A DNA stretch of 64,000 nucleotides from Cricetomys ansorgei (lineage: Eukaryota; Chordata; Mammalia; Rodentia; Nesomyidae). The notes under the pieces are model-generated. The model did not search any database, had not been told where the DNA came from, and saw only the letters and a list, made by a program, of their open reading frames with translations. The stretch's first letter is position 1. Each line of letters opens with the position of its first letter. The stretch spans positions 1 to 64,000 of the forward strand of contig JAMJFZ010004065.1 in the NCBI GenBank assembly GCA_026225945.1, given 5' to 3'. Of the stretch, positions 32,869 to 43,725 are shown one piece after another. The position numbers were made by a program, and so were the translations under genes.

Positions 32869-33110
32869 AGGAGGTGGAAGGGGGGGTTGAGGGTTGCTCA
32901 GTGGTGAGCTAGAGAAAGCAAACACACACATAATCAAAGCACACTTGTGCAGATACAGAGAGAGGATGTGTAGGTGATCATGACTGGAGAGGGGGCTCCC
33001 GTCAGTCCATGTAGCAGTTACAGAAGGGGTTGCTTAGACCTCTCATAGAGTAAAGCATAGTCAGGTGTCCCAGTGTGACAGGCTGGACTAGGACCATGCC
33101 TGGCTTTCTT
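32869..33110. other. Unassigned intron sequence
   Basis: A decayed SINE-like CA tail is possible near 32920-32945; otherwise nothing is recognised. Confidence 0.35.
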
Positions 33111-33605
33111 CAGGAACCCAAGGAGGCAGGATGGCTGCAGCAGCTCCGGCAGCTGAGAGGCTGTGGAGGGCGCACAGAAGCCGCTGTGGGTCAGATTCTA
33201 TAGCTCCTCTGTGGAATCGATACTTTATTCCAAGTGTGATGAGAAATCACTGGACCGTTTGGTACAGCTGTAAAGGCTTCATTAATGTTTTAAAAAGATC
33301 CTCCCTTCTGCGTGGAGAGTAAACTGTGTTTAGGGGAAGAAAGCAGGCAGATGGCTAGGAGGCAGTCCTAAGGCTGTGACAGAGCAGAGGCGACAGTGGG
33401 TCTGCACCATCATTCAGGTGGCGCAGATGGCTTGTCTCTGCCTTATCTCTTCCTTACCTTTTGCCTTTGTGCTGGGGGTGGTCTGCAGAAGCAGCAGGCC
33501 CTGGCGGTGCCTGCAGCTCCTCTGCTGAAAGGCCTGGAGGTTGTGCAGCCCTGTGCGGCAGCTGCGGCCTTATCATCCAGGCACAGACAGATGTTCCCGT
33601 AGCCT
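33111..33605. other. GC-richer intron block
   Basis: Clearly richer in G and C than its surroundings, with repeated GCAGC/CTGCAG words. It has two modest open frames (33131-33322 and 33396-33602) and a pyrimidine-AG acceptor-like site ending at 33113. No known protein is recognised. It could be an unannotated exon, an enhancer, or chance. Confidence 0.4.
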
Positions 33606-34424
33606 GATTCTCCTTCCAGATTTCACCGGTCTAGGATGGATTGCTGTTTGTTTGCTTGCTTTTTATGGTTTTGAGACACTGTAAAAAGTTATTGCCCTAA
33701 AATATGCATGTCTGTAGTTACTTTACTGGTTGTCACAGTTTTTGTTTTGTGTTTGTTTTTGTTAAAGAAAAGATGTTAACCATTTGCTGTTTCCTTCTTT
33801 AAAAAAAAAATCACTTTTTCTTTTTTAGGAAAGAAATCTTTTCTTAATTTGATGCTCAGCAGTTAGCCTTTCATCATTCTGTGAAACAAACAAGAACTCC
33901 TTCCTCCCCACACGCTGCAGAGGTGCTGCTGGCCTACAGCAGTCTGTTCAAGGCGGATTATTAAAGGGTCTTAATGCCCTTTATTTCGTGTGTGCCCTTA
34001 ACGTGTAGAGCTTAGTAACTGCCCTTTGCTTCTCTTGCTACTCGTGCTTAATTACCCGCATTCCTCCTTCTAACTGTTGTTTTTGTTGACTGTTCTTTTC
34101 TTTTCAAAGGGCCACTCCCTCTGCCTGTAATGGCACGGGCCCTGAGGTCGTAGCTCCGCCATACACAGGCTGTGCTATTTCCATGTGGCTGTCCTGTTCT
34201 CTGTTTTCAGTCAATCTATAGTGATAAAGTGGCTGCTCAAACAAAGGTTTGCTCTGTTGGGTCTGTGCTGGGTAACGGGAGCTGCTCCAGAATCATCTGG
34301 TAGTTCTGTTTCTAGTTTGTTTGTTTGGTTTTTTTTTTGGGGTGGGGGTGCGTGGGACTTTCCTATTGATGACTATAATGGTTGCCTTACTTACAGTCTC
34401 ACAAGCAGTATCTAGAGTTTCTTC
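33606..34424. other. Unassigned intron sequence
   Basis: T-rich in parts; no repeat or gene is recognised. Confidence 0.4.
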
Positions 34425-34738
34425 CCTCACACCCTCCCAACATTTGCTTTGGGTTGAAATGGAAACAGTGTAGCTTGATGTGCATTTCTGTAATGGCTAA
34501 GGACGTTTGAACCCCTCTCATTTATTTATTGCTCATTTATACCTTACCTTCTGAAAAGTGTCTAGTGGCTTCATTTGCCCACTTACTAATGGTATTATTA
34601 GATTGAGGGTGTCATTTTCTCCGTCAGTCTTGTTACCTTGCTTAAAAACTTACTAATTGCATGCAGTGCCTTTTTGTCAATTCTCACCGTTATTTCTTCA
34701 GATATTGGAACCCTTTTGAGAAGGTCCTTGCTTAGGCC
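34425..34738 (-). mobile_element. LINE-1 ORF2/3' fragment, left part
   Basis: Antisense L1 phrases: 'gtgcatttctgtaatggcta', 'cttgcttaaaaacttactaa', 'cagatattggaacccttttg'. The rest of the same element resumes at 35095. Confidence 0.6.
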
Positions 34739-35094
34739 TTGTATTAGTTATTTATTTTGTCTCTGTGACAAAATATCCTGACAAAAGCAACTTCCTGGAG
34801 AAAGGGTTCATTTTGATTCACGGTTGGCAGGGGCATAATGGCAGCAATAGCTTGAGGCTCCTGGTTATAATCATCCATGGTTAGGAAGCAAGGGGAGATG
34901 AGTGTTAGTTAGCACTCAGCTATTTGTCCTTTATGCCATACAGTACTCCATCCCATGGAATGGCACCACCCAGAGTTAAGGTGAATCCTCCTATGTCAGT
35001 TAATAGAATCTAGATAACCTCTTATAAGCATGCCCAGAGGCTTTGTTACTAGGTGAGCCTAGATCCTTTTCAACTTGACAATATAAACCATCAT
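34739..35094 (-). mobile_element. LTR-type rodent repeat inserted in L1
   Basis: Same family as 4449: 'tgacaaaatatcctgacaaa', 'agaaagggttcattttgatt', 'tcccatggaatggcaccacc', 'gcatgcccagaggctttgtt', 'tcaacttgacaatataaacc'. It interrupts a LINE-1 copy. Confidence 0.65.
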
Positions 35095-35640
35095 ACGCCC
35101 GTATGTGAAATATTTCCCCCATGCTTTCCTCTTAGGGTTTCAGAGTTTTAGGTCTTACGTGAAGCTTCTTAATCCATTTTGAGTTGATTGTGTTCAGGTG
35201 AGAGATAGGAATCTCCTTTCATTCTCTACATGTGGCAAGACAAGTTTTCCCAGTACCATTTGTTGAAGAAGCTGTCTTTTCTCCAATGTTTGGACCTTTG
35301 TGGAAACCTGGGTGGCTGGAATGGTGCCGATTGGCGTCTGAGCTATTTTGTTCTGGTGATCTGTGCTTCTGTTTTGTTTATCTGCTTGCTCTGTTTTTGT
35401 TTGTCTGTTCTACCTGCGGTTTCTGTTTTTTAGTCCATCTGAAATTAGGCCTTGTGCACTGCCAGCATTGCTCTTTGTGTTTCTGATTGTTTGGACTGTT
35501 TATTTAAGACCATTTCCTCTGTCTCACTTTGTGAAGAACGTCATCAGAATTTTGACAGGGATTGCATGGAATCAGCTGATTCCATGGTAATATAGCCATC
35601 TTCACAAACTTAATTTGGGGCACCTTTTAAAATCTGTTTA
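35095..35640 (-). mobile_element. LINE-1 ORF2 fragment, right part
   Basis: Antisense L1 ORF2: 'catttcccccatgctttcct'-type start, 'cttaatccattttgagttga', 'gttttcccagtaccatttgt', 'gaagctgtcttttctccaat', and 'gacagggattgcatggaatc'. Strong match with stops and frameshifts. Confidence 0.8.
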
Positions 35641-35849
35641 ATATGTAAACACTTATACCATCGATAAGTAAGTGAACATGTTGACAAGTTTATGACATGT
35701 GAAAGCAATTTTTTAAGTTCCTCGGATGGAAATGAATTTGAGTCATATGCTACCTTTGATCTGGTTGAGAGACTATGAAGGGAAGTCAGCCATCTTTCTT
35801 GCGTCAGCAGCTTCAGTGGGGCAAGGAAAAGCAGACACGACTATCTCTG

Positions 35850-36905
35850 CAAAATGATGTTTATAGATTATCTCGTTTTCACTGAAAATAAGAGCATTTC
35901 TCAGATGATAGTTCCTCCTTCTTTGTGGGAGATACATCCTACACTGGTACCCACAACTGAAGATGGTACTGAACTCTCTGCATATCATCCTTAGTTTTTC
36001 CAATAGATACATTCGTACATTCAATAGTTTAATGTTAGGCACAATAACATTAACGACAGTAAGATTGGTAGTTTTGTCAATAATCGATCGAATTGTGATG
36101 ATGGCATACGGTAACGAGGGCGCGTTCTCAGCCTCCTACAGTGTTTGTTGTGCCGTATTTGTTCATTTTATGATGGGGATGTGGTATAACACAGAGCTTA
36201 CGTGGTAAGACACAGAGAGGTAAGTGTCTAACATTTACTTCTGTGGTTCTGATAAAATACCCCGGAAAAAAAGCAATTTAGGGGGGAAGGGGGTTCATCT
36301 TAGTCCCGATTACAGTCCATTTTTTGGAGCGATGTCAGGGAGGAACTTGAAACAGCTGGTCAGTCCGGAGCAGGAAGAGAGTGAATGCATACACACATGC
36401 TGCCCAGCTCACTTTCTCTACCCTTATTCAGTTGAGGACCCAAACCCAGGCTCAGTCTTCCCACATCTATTAACATAATCAAGACAGTTAGGCACGCCCA
36501 CAGGCCGGTTTGATCTCGACAGTCCCTTATTGATACTCTTAACCAGCCATCACAGTGAGTGACATTAGCATTGTGATTGTATTAGACTAGTGTTTGGAGG
36601 TCATCTGAACACAAGCACCAGTCAGCTGACTGACCTTCTAACCAAGAGGGATACTGAGTGACTAACAAGGTGGGAAGCATGCGCGAGGAAGTATATACAT
36701 GATACAGAAATGCTGTCAAAATGATTATCCATGTGCTATCAGGACTCACTGGAACAGTACAAGACCACATCGTACTATACAACTTAAAGCATGAATTAGC
36801 TATTTGTATTTTCATTCAATTTTTCAGTCTACAGTGGGCACTGAGTAGTCAAAACCGTGGAAAGACAAAGCACAGATAAGTGGCACTGGTATACTTCCTA
36901 TTCAG
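35850..36905 (+). mobile_element. Tigger (pogo/Tc1) DNA transposon remnant, MER2-like
   Basis: Left part (35850-36221): 'agttcctccttctttgtggg', 'gaagatggtactgaactctc', 'ggcacaataacattaacgac', 'tgtgatgatggcatacggta'. Right part (36548-36905): 'gtgagtgacattagcattgt', 'caaaaccgtggaaagacaaa', 'gcacagataag'. These match the order of a MER2-type Tigger. An LTR-type repeat at 36222-36547 splits it. No transposase frame remains. Confidence 0.7.
36222..36547 (-). mobile_element. LTR-type rodent repeat inserted in Tigger
   Basis: 'ctgataaaataccccggaaa', 'gaagggggttcatcttagtc', 'cccagctcactttctctacc', 'cagtcttcccacatctatta', 'ggcacgcccacaggccggtt'. Same family as the copy at 34739. Confidence 0.6.
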
Positions 36906-37529
36906 CACACCACCCCAAGCACTTGAGTCAATTAGTTCATGGACTGGCTTCAAAAAGGTGATAAAACACCTGGAACAAATCCTTACAAACAAAACATCTT
37001 ACACAAATCCTTTCTCCTTGTGATTCGGTCTATAATACTTACTATATTTTGGGCCATTATCCAAAAAAGATAAAGAATCACTGAATTTAAGTTATTCTGA
37101 AGTAGAGGCATGTAATTCCAGGGATTACTCTTTTTTTATGGTAAATGCCGTACGGGCTAGTCCTCGGAATATTCAGCCTGTTTAGGGCACAAAAGAGGCT
37201 GTAAAAATAAGGTTAAAGTAGCGGGGAAAATAGGACCCAGGCATGTTTAACTTTAAAGCCTGAGTGGTAGGTTACTGAAAGGAACTTTAGAGACCATCTA
37301 ACCAATTACAGGTTCTGTGTATCAAACCCCCTATGTCCAGCCATATACTTACATGAATAGAGATGACCAGCAAGAAGCAATAAAACTTTTACAAGTCATT
37401 CTGTTGTGTCTTCTGTGGTGACAAGGCTAGGAAGATATATAAACAATGAACCTTTACCACTAGTAAAATTCCTTAATTTCCTGTAGTGCTTTGTGGACCT
37501 GTTTGAAATGTAGTGCTTATGTATTGTGC
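36906..37529. other. Unassigned intron sequence
   Basis: No gene or repeat is recognised. Confidence 0.4.
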
Positions 37530-37932
37530 TGGATCGTTGTATGTCAACTTCACACAAGCTGGGGTCATCTGAGGGAAGGAACTTTGATTAAGAATATGCC
37601 TCCATAAGATCAGGTTGTAGGCAAGCCTGTAAGGTGCTTTCATAGTTAGTGATCGATGCAGGAGGGCCCACTGTGGGCCCTGGGCTAGTGGTCCTAGGTT
37701 CTATAAGAAAGCAGGCTGAGTAAACCAGTGGGAGCAAGCCAGTAAGCAGCACTCCTCTGCTGACCCTGCATCAGCTCCTGCCTCCAGGTTCCCACCCTGT
37801 TTGAGTTCCTGTCCTGACTTCCTTTGATGATGAACAATGATAATGGAACACAAGCCAAATAAACTCTTTCCTCCCCAACTTGCTTTCTGGTCACGATGTT
37901 TCATTACAGCATTAGAAACCCTAACTAAGACG
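37530..37932 (+). mobile_element. LTR-type rodent repeat (sense copy)
   Basis: 'atgtcaacttcacacaagct', 'atatgcctccataagatcag', 'gttctataagaaagcaggct', 'atcagctcctgcctccaggt', 'caagccaaataaactctttc' (with an AATAAA polyadenylation signal) and the end 'gaaaccctaactaagacg'. It is the best-preserved copy of this family in the window and the only one in gene-sense orientation, so it could in principle supply a polyadenylation site. Confidence 0.75.
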
Positions 37933-38003
37933 TGGGTAATTAGAAGATTTGGGTTGGAATGTTCGTAATTTAACAATTCTTTAAAAACATGTAATGAGTT
38001 AGT

Positions 38004-38325
38004 GTCTTAGTCCACTTTTGATATTGTGACAAAACACCTCAAAATGAGTAATTCACAAATACTATATTTTCCTAGTCATGGTTCTGGAAGTTTAAAAGTT
38101 CAGCAGAAAGCAGTGGCAGGTTCAGTGTCTCAGGGCCGGGGGGGGGGGGGTGTCTTGTCTCAGTTTCCAAGATGGTACCTTATATATTTGTGACCCCTGG
38201 AGAGGATAAACTCTGTCTCCAGACAGTGACAGAAAAGCAAGGAGCATTTCTTCCAACTGTTTTATAAGGCTGCTAATTCTGTCCATGAGAGTTGTGCCTT
38301 ATGACAGAAATATCTACCAGAGATT
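38004..38325 (-). mobile_element. MaLR LTR (MLT1/MST-like), ancient
   Basis: 'tcttagtccacttttgatat', 'cacaaatactatattttcct', 'ggttctggaagtttaaaagt'. It contains a G13 run at 38138-38150. Confidence 0.55.
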
Positions 38326-38504
38326 CCATACATACATACTATCATACAGCAATTACATTTCAACATATGAGATTTGGAAGTGTTTAGAACACGGCCATTG
38401 GTATACTGGAAACCTCTGTACATAGTAGAGTTTGTATTATCAACTTAATATGAACGTGAAAAAGGCAGACATGGAGAATACAAAACTTTAATGGAAAGAT
38501 GATA

Positions 38505-38690
38505 AGAGACTGGAGAGATAATTCACTAGTTTAAAACACTTGCTGCTCTTGCAGAGGACTGGAGGCTCATTCCCAGAACCCATGTCGGGTGTTTCATAAC
38601 CATCTGTCACTCCATCTCCAGCGGATCTGATGCCCCCTTCTGGCATACATAAAAATAAAATAAATCATTTAAAAAAGAGGATATGGTTGT
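38505..38690 (+). repeat. B2/B3-type SINE
   Basis: 'gagactggagagataattca', 'cttgctgctcttgcagagga', 'gatctgatgcccccttctgg', and an A-rich tail 'ataaaaataaaataaatca'. Confidence 0.85.
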
Positions 38691-39149
38691 CCATTTCCCT
38701 CCTTGATTTTAAAATCCTAAATAAAACGCTAGAAAATAAAATTGAGCAAATATATTAAAATGAAAAAAAAACCCTATTGTATCAGAGGTGCAGAAGTGTT
38801 CTTGAACTATTTATCACTAGAATTGATTAATTAGAAAGAGAAATTGTGTTCAAACACATTTCTAGAATTCACTCTGAAGATGTGCAAGACCTTTACAGGA
38901 AAAAAAAAATTAATCAAGTAGAGAAATACACGAAGGTCTGACGTCATGGGATGAATTGTCACATTGACCAGGAAGCAATGATATCATGAACACATTTGTT
39001 CTTCTTAATTAATCTGCAACCAATTTACTTTGCATATATGATGAATAAAGACCGAAGACTCACAAAGAAGTTTGAGGTAAACTAATAGAGAAAATTTCCT
39101 CTAATCAATATCGAGAGACGTTTTAAAAATAAGTGTTAGCCTACCCACA
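38691..39149. other. Unassigned AT-rich intron sequence
   Basis: No gene or repeat is recognised. Confidence 0.4.
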
Positions 39150-39440
39150 GTAGTGTAAGAAGGCTGACCCGACTGACTGACAGAAATGAGCAAAATTCAT
39201 TATTCACAGTTCTGGAGATTGAAAAGTCCAAAATGAAGAGGCCATTCTCCATGAACTATGCCTTGTGCGTGTCCTTGGGTGGCAGGAGGGACAAAGAGGC
39301 TCCTTCAAGCTTCTTTTATTGGATGATAAGGGCACTGATGCTATTCTTGAGGACTATGTCAAGATCACTTCCCAGAGGTCCCATCTCTCAATACTTTTGC
39401 CCCTGGAATTAAGTTTCAACTTAATCTTTAGGGGAAAGCA
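39150..39440 (-). mobile_element. MaLR LTR fragment (MLT1/MST-like)
   Basis: 'attattcacagttctggaga', 'ttgaaaagtccaaaatgaag', 'ggatgataagggcactgatg', 'agaggtcccatctctcaata' follow MaLR LTR order in antisense. Confidence 0.55.
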
Positions 39441-39539
39441 AATATTTACCCCGTAGCTTGGAGTTAATTTTTTTTTTTTTTTTAAATTTCTGAAGTGCTT
39501 GGAGCCATTTGAAGTGCTGAAGTGCATAAGGGTTCATAT

Positions 39540-39777
39540 TTCAAGCAGTAAAATTTAGGAGGTGATATGTTCATGAGACTATGTGGATGAGACTCTGGCC
39601 CACTGCGTGAGACCCTGGAGAAGATGTATCTGTGAAGAACAGGACCTCGGTGCATACAGTCCCCTGGCACCTTGCTCTTTGTACACCCCAACTCTAAAAC
39701 TGTAAGAGGTGTGCCCATTGTTTATAAGATAACAACTATAGGATATTTTATTATAGCAGCCTAAACAGATTTAGACA
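39540..39777 (+). mobile_element. MaLR LTR fragment, opposite orientation
   Basis: 'ttaggaggtgatatgttcat', 'actctaaaactgtaagaggt', 'cattgtttataagataacaa', 'ttatagcagcctaaacagat' are the sense 3' part of an MLT1/MST-like LTR. A 14-T run lies between it and the preceding antisense copy. Confidence 0.6.
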
Positions 39778-40237
39778 CGTTCTTTGGTATTTTTTTAAGT
39801 TCATTTTAAACACTCAGAAGTTTCCTTGAAAGAGTCAGATGCATGAGCACTGCAGTCTTTGAGATTTGTTGTAGCCCTAATTAGTGTCTGTGGTCATCAC
39901 AGCAGAGGTGGTTGGATTTAAGCTCCCCTTCTCAGACAGGCTGTCCTTCCCCAAGTACTGGGAACTCTCTGAAGGAGTATACATGGCCGTTCATAATTAT
40001 TCATCATGCTTTTAATGTTTTTAATTAGCATTCAAAGCAATGGATTTCATTATGGCATTTTCATCGTTTATCCTGTTTTTCATTGTTACCCTCTGTCTTC
40101 ATTTCCTTCTTTGTACTTTAAAGTGAATTCTGGGTAAGTCACAAAAGGGGAAAGTATCATCTTCATTAAAGGAGCACACTTCATATCACATTCCTGTTAC
40201 TACCCTTTTTTTCTGGCTTGACATGGTTCTTGAACTT
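39778..40237. other. Unassigned intron sequence
   Basis: No gene or repeat is recognised. Confidence 0.4.
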
Positions 40238-40411
40238 TTTTGTTTGTTTGTTTGGTTGTCTTTTGGTTTTTTTCAAAACTGGGTTCCTCTGTTGTAACTC
40301 TGACTCTCCTGGAACTCACTCTGTAGACCAAGCTGGCCTTGAACTCAGAGATCTGCCTGCCTCTGCCTCCCAAGTGCTAGGATTAAAGGCCTGCGTCACC
40401 ACCGCACTGCA
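40238..40411 (-). repeat. B1 SINE (GTTGTAAC variant) with (GTTT)n tail
   Basis: Tail on the left (TTTGTTTGTTTG), then 'cctctgttgtaactctgact', 'cctggaactcactctgtaga', 'cctcccaagtgctaggatta', 'cgtcaccaccgcactgc'. Confidence 0.93.
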
Positions 40412-40729
40412 GAATCCTGAACTTTTAACTAGTTTGATGTGCAAAACCAAAGATCACTGTTCTGCCACTGCTTTGCCCTCTTCTGTAATCTCTGTGCCAG
40501 GCTGACCTTTTTCTCTGTGTTGAGAAAGTTGCAATTTTATAACGGAGGGAGGGCAAGAACTGTCAGCCAACAGACTTCCTCTTGTACTAGTGCTGAATGT
40601 CCACTCTTAATTGTTGAGATTCCCTTTCTGTGGGTCCCTTCCCCGTCCATGCTAATGTATATTGATTTTATATAATTTAGCTTCATGCTAGTAACTGTGC
40701 TAATCACTGGAAAGTAGACTCTTAAAATT
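40412..40729. other. Unassigned intron sequence
   Basis: Nothing recognised. Confidence 0.4.
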
Positions 40730-40870
40730 GTTTTTTGGAAGTATTTATGTGGATGAATGTCTTGCCTGTGTAAATTTAAATATACCACACGTGTGCCTGG
40801 TGCTCACAGAAGCCAAAAGAAGGTTTGGATCCTCTGGAGCTGTAGTTTTAGGTGGTCATGTTGTTCTTCT
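40730..40870 (-). repeat. B2/B3-type SINE, 3' part
   Basis: 'tatttatgtggatgaatgtc', 'gtgtgcctggtgctcacaga', 'ctctggagctgtagttttag' on the plus strand. Confidence 0.65.
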
Positions 40871-41094
40871 GTATTGAGATTTTATTCATTTCACTACTGA
40901 ACATCTTTTTACACAGGTAGTGTCAAATACTATTTCAGTCCACTGGCTCATGTAGATATTCATAATTCGGAAGTCCTTTCTAATATTCTCTTAGCTGTAG
41001 TGTCACTGCAGAATAAACAGTGCTTTACTGTCTAGTTCATTCTTCACTGTGCCTGCCTTTAAACATGGAATGTGAAGTCTATCTTGATACATGG

Positions 41095-41345
41095 AATAAT
41101 AATAATAATAATAAGTTATTATTACAGTAGGGGGCTAGAGGAATGACTGTTAAGAACACTTGCTGCTCTTCTAGAAGAACCTGAGTTTGGTTCCAGTCAC
41201 TCATAATCGCCTGTAACTCCATCTTCGGGGAATCTAGCGCTCTCTCTCAGCCTTCTTGGGCACCTGCATTCATGCGACCTATGCTCAGAAACACATATAC
41301 ATAAATATAAATGTAAAATCTTTTAAAAGTCATTGAAAAAAAAAG
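41095..41345 (+). repeat. (AAT)n then B2/B3-type SINE
   Basis: A short (AAT)n at 41095-41113 precedes a SINE starting 'gggggctagaggaatgactg', with 'acttgctgctcttctagaag', 'cgcctgtaactccatcttcg' and a tail of CATATACATAAA type. Confidence 0.8.
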
Positions 41346-41574
41346 AGTTGCAGGAGGATGATGCAAGTCCATCAAAATACTGTCAAGCTGGCTCATGGTG
41401 ATCTGAGCAGCAGTTAAGAGTGTTGTGTACCATCTCTGTCACAAGTGAGCATTGATCTTGTTGCAAAGAAGCAGCCACAGACATGATAAATCTGAAGCAT
41501 AACTATGGAAATATGAATGTGATATTATGATGGTTTTTCAATCAGTTAGAAAGGTAGAAACCATTTTTCCCCCT

Positions 41575-41716
41575 TTGGTTTTTCGAGATAGGATTTCTCT
41601 GTTGTAACTCTGGCTGTCCTGAAACTCACTCTTTAGACCATGCTGAACTCACAGAGATCTGCCTGACTTCCTCCCAAGTGCTGGGATTAAAGGCATGTGT
41701 CACCACCTCCTGGGTA
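41575..41716 (-). repeat. B1 SINE (GTTGTAAC variant)
   Basis: 'gagataggatttctctgttg', 'ggctgtcctgaaactcactc', 'ctcccaagtgctgggattaa', 'gtcaccacctcctggg'. A short deletion removes part of the 'ggctggccttgaactca' block. Confidence 0.9.
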
Positions 41717-42689
41717 GAAACCGTTCTTAGTTTATGCTGTGTATACAGATCATGCAACACACTGGGTTATGCATTGGGCGGGCAAATGGTTTATTGAACT
41801 GTCCTGTGTCAATTTTCCCTCTTATTGGATCTTTCCTGTCTGCATACAACCTAGAAAACCACCTGTTAGCACTGTTTTCAGGAACAGGGATGGAGGGAGG
41901 GACACGGCCTTTCCCTTTATCACAGCTAACCACTTCTTTCTAAAGTTGGCTACTCCCCTCTCCTACTTTGTCGTGTGATCCTACGCCATCCACGCCCTGA
42001 CTCTGCCTTCCACTGTGACCCGATCACCGTGGACTTTCCTATTACTTAATCCAGTGTGCCGATTTTGTTGTTCTTCTTACATTATTTGATTTCTTAACAG
42101 TATTTGAAACAAATGATCCCTTCTTCCACTTTGAAATACTTTTCTTTGCACAGTTTCAAGGACATTATAATATCTGGATTCTCTTCCTTCCACACTAGGT
42201 AATTGTTTGTGATTCTTAGTGAATTTGTTCCCCGAGTCACTTCTTAACTTTTGTTTGACGTCTTGAAACAGTCTCAGTCCTTTTCTATGTGTGTTCACAA
42301 TTCCTATGACCCAATTTGGTTCATGCCAAGTGTTCGCTATGTCACTGATGTCTATGTCACTGAAGGAATACTTCACTCAACTCCAGAATCCTTTATGCAC
42401 CTGTACACTGAACATTATTCTTGTCTACATAATATATACTGTACAAGTCAAAGACTCAACTTCATATTTCTCTAAACCTGCTCCACCCATGATGTTTATG
42501 ATCTCAGATGATGGCCACCATTTTCCAAGTGCTTGGAACAGAACCTCGGAGTTGATGGTTTTCTCTCCCTTACAACGCATTCCTGTGTTTCATTTACTAG
42601 TGTTTATTCCGTAATTAACGTATCAACAAAATAAAGACACTTCTCATTATTTCAACTGCTGCTACCGTGAACCTAGCCAGCATCATTTC
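41717..42689. other. Unassigned intron sequence
   Basis: Possibly L2-like between 41940 and 42020; the rest is not recognised. Open frames of up to 107 codons on the + strand at 42251-42614 look like chance. Confidence 0.35.
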
Positions 42690-43275
42690 TCATCATTTCT
42701 CACTAGCCATAAAATCCCAGCTCTTTCCTGTTTCTGCCCCAGTGCCTTTGTACAGGGATGTGAAGAGTTAAAGCTGGAGGGATCACTCAAAAGTCTAAGT
42801 TCTACCATGTTATTTTTTTCCATTGGCTAGTCAGAGTACAAGCCAAGGATTCACAGTGGCCTGCATGGCCCCGCCTGCCATTTCCTTTCACTTGTCTGTG
42901 GCTGCATAATGCGTCTCCTGTGTTCTTCAGACCCAGCTTGCTCTGACTCCTTGCGCTTACTAAGTTCCTCACCTTTGCCTACTGTTTCAGTCTCTGCTTG
43001 CTCCCCTGACGTGTGGCTGGCTCCTGTCTGCTCCTAGCCTTTGCTTAAACACCGTCTTCTCCTGGTAATCACTTAGCACCTATGTAGGAGGGCCACCAAT
43101 TTTCATCTTCAGGCTAGCAGTCTTAATTTGTTCTATTTTCCGAAAACATTATCTTCAAATGATGTACAATTTTATCTTTATTATCTTTCTTTCATTGTAA
43201 GGCTGTAAGCTGTAAGGACACTTCGGTCTGGTGCCTACATTAGTAGGCACTCTACAGAGAACTGCTTCAGTCTTC
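42690..43275 (+). mobile_element. LINE L2, sense copy
   Basis: L2 order in sense: 'ctttgtacagggatg' type start, 'ttcagacccagcttgctctg', 'agcctttgcttaaacaccgt', 'cacttagcacctatgtagga', 'ttatctttctttcattgtaa', 'aagctgtaaggacacttcgg', 'gtgcctacattagtaggcac'. The tail matches the characteristic L2 3' end. Confidence 0.7.
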
Positions 43276-43289
43276 ATCATCATTGTCAT

Positions 43290-43338
43290 AATTAAAATAA
43301 TATAATAAGTATTATTATTACTATTATTATTATTACTA
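43290..43338. repeat. (ATT)n / (ACT)n microsatellite
   Basis: ATT repeats with internal ACT interruptions, grading into CTACTG units. Confidence 0.85.
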
Positions 43339-43344
43339 CTGCTA

Positions 43345-43545
43345 CTGCTTTATCTGGATAGGTGTTTTGCCTGCATATATTGTTGTGCACCACATTCATG
43401 ACTAGTACCTGCAGAAGTAGAGGGAGGCAGAACCCCTAGAACTAGATGTACAGATGGTTGTAAGCCACCATGTGCATGCTGGGAATTGAACCTGGGTCTC
43501 CTGGAAGATCAGCCAATCCTCTGGAGTCATCTCTCCAGCCCTGAG
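43345..43545 (-). repeat. B2/B3-type SINE
   Basis: 'ggtgttttgcctgcatatat', 'aagccaccatgtgcatgctg', 'ggaattgaacctgggtctcc' and the end 'ggagtcatctctccagccct', the complement of a good tRNA-like head. Confidence 0.9.
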
Positions 43546-43604
43546 AATTAGTTTTAAACCTTTTTGTGAATACAATTTTGTAAGGTAGTTTTCTTTCTTT
43601 TCGT

Positions 43605-43680
43605 TCTTTCAATTTTTTGGTTTTAAGGCTGGCTTTCTGAAGCTCTAGCTAGCCTTCAACTATGTGTAGGCCAGGCAGGG

Positions 43681-43725
<45 letters not shown>

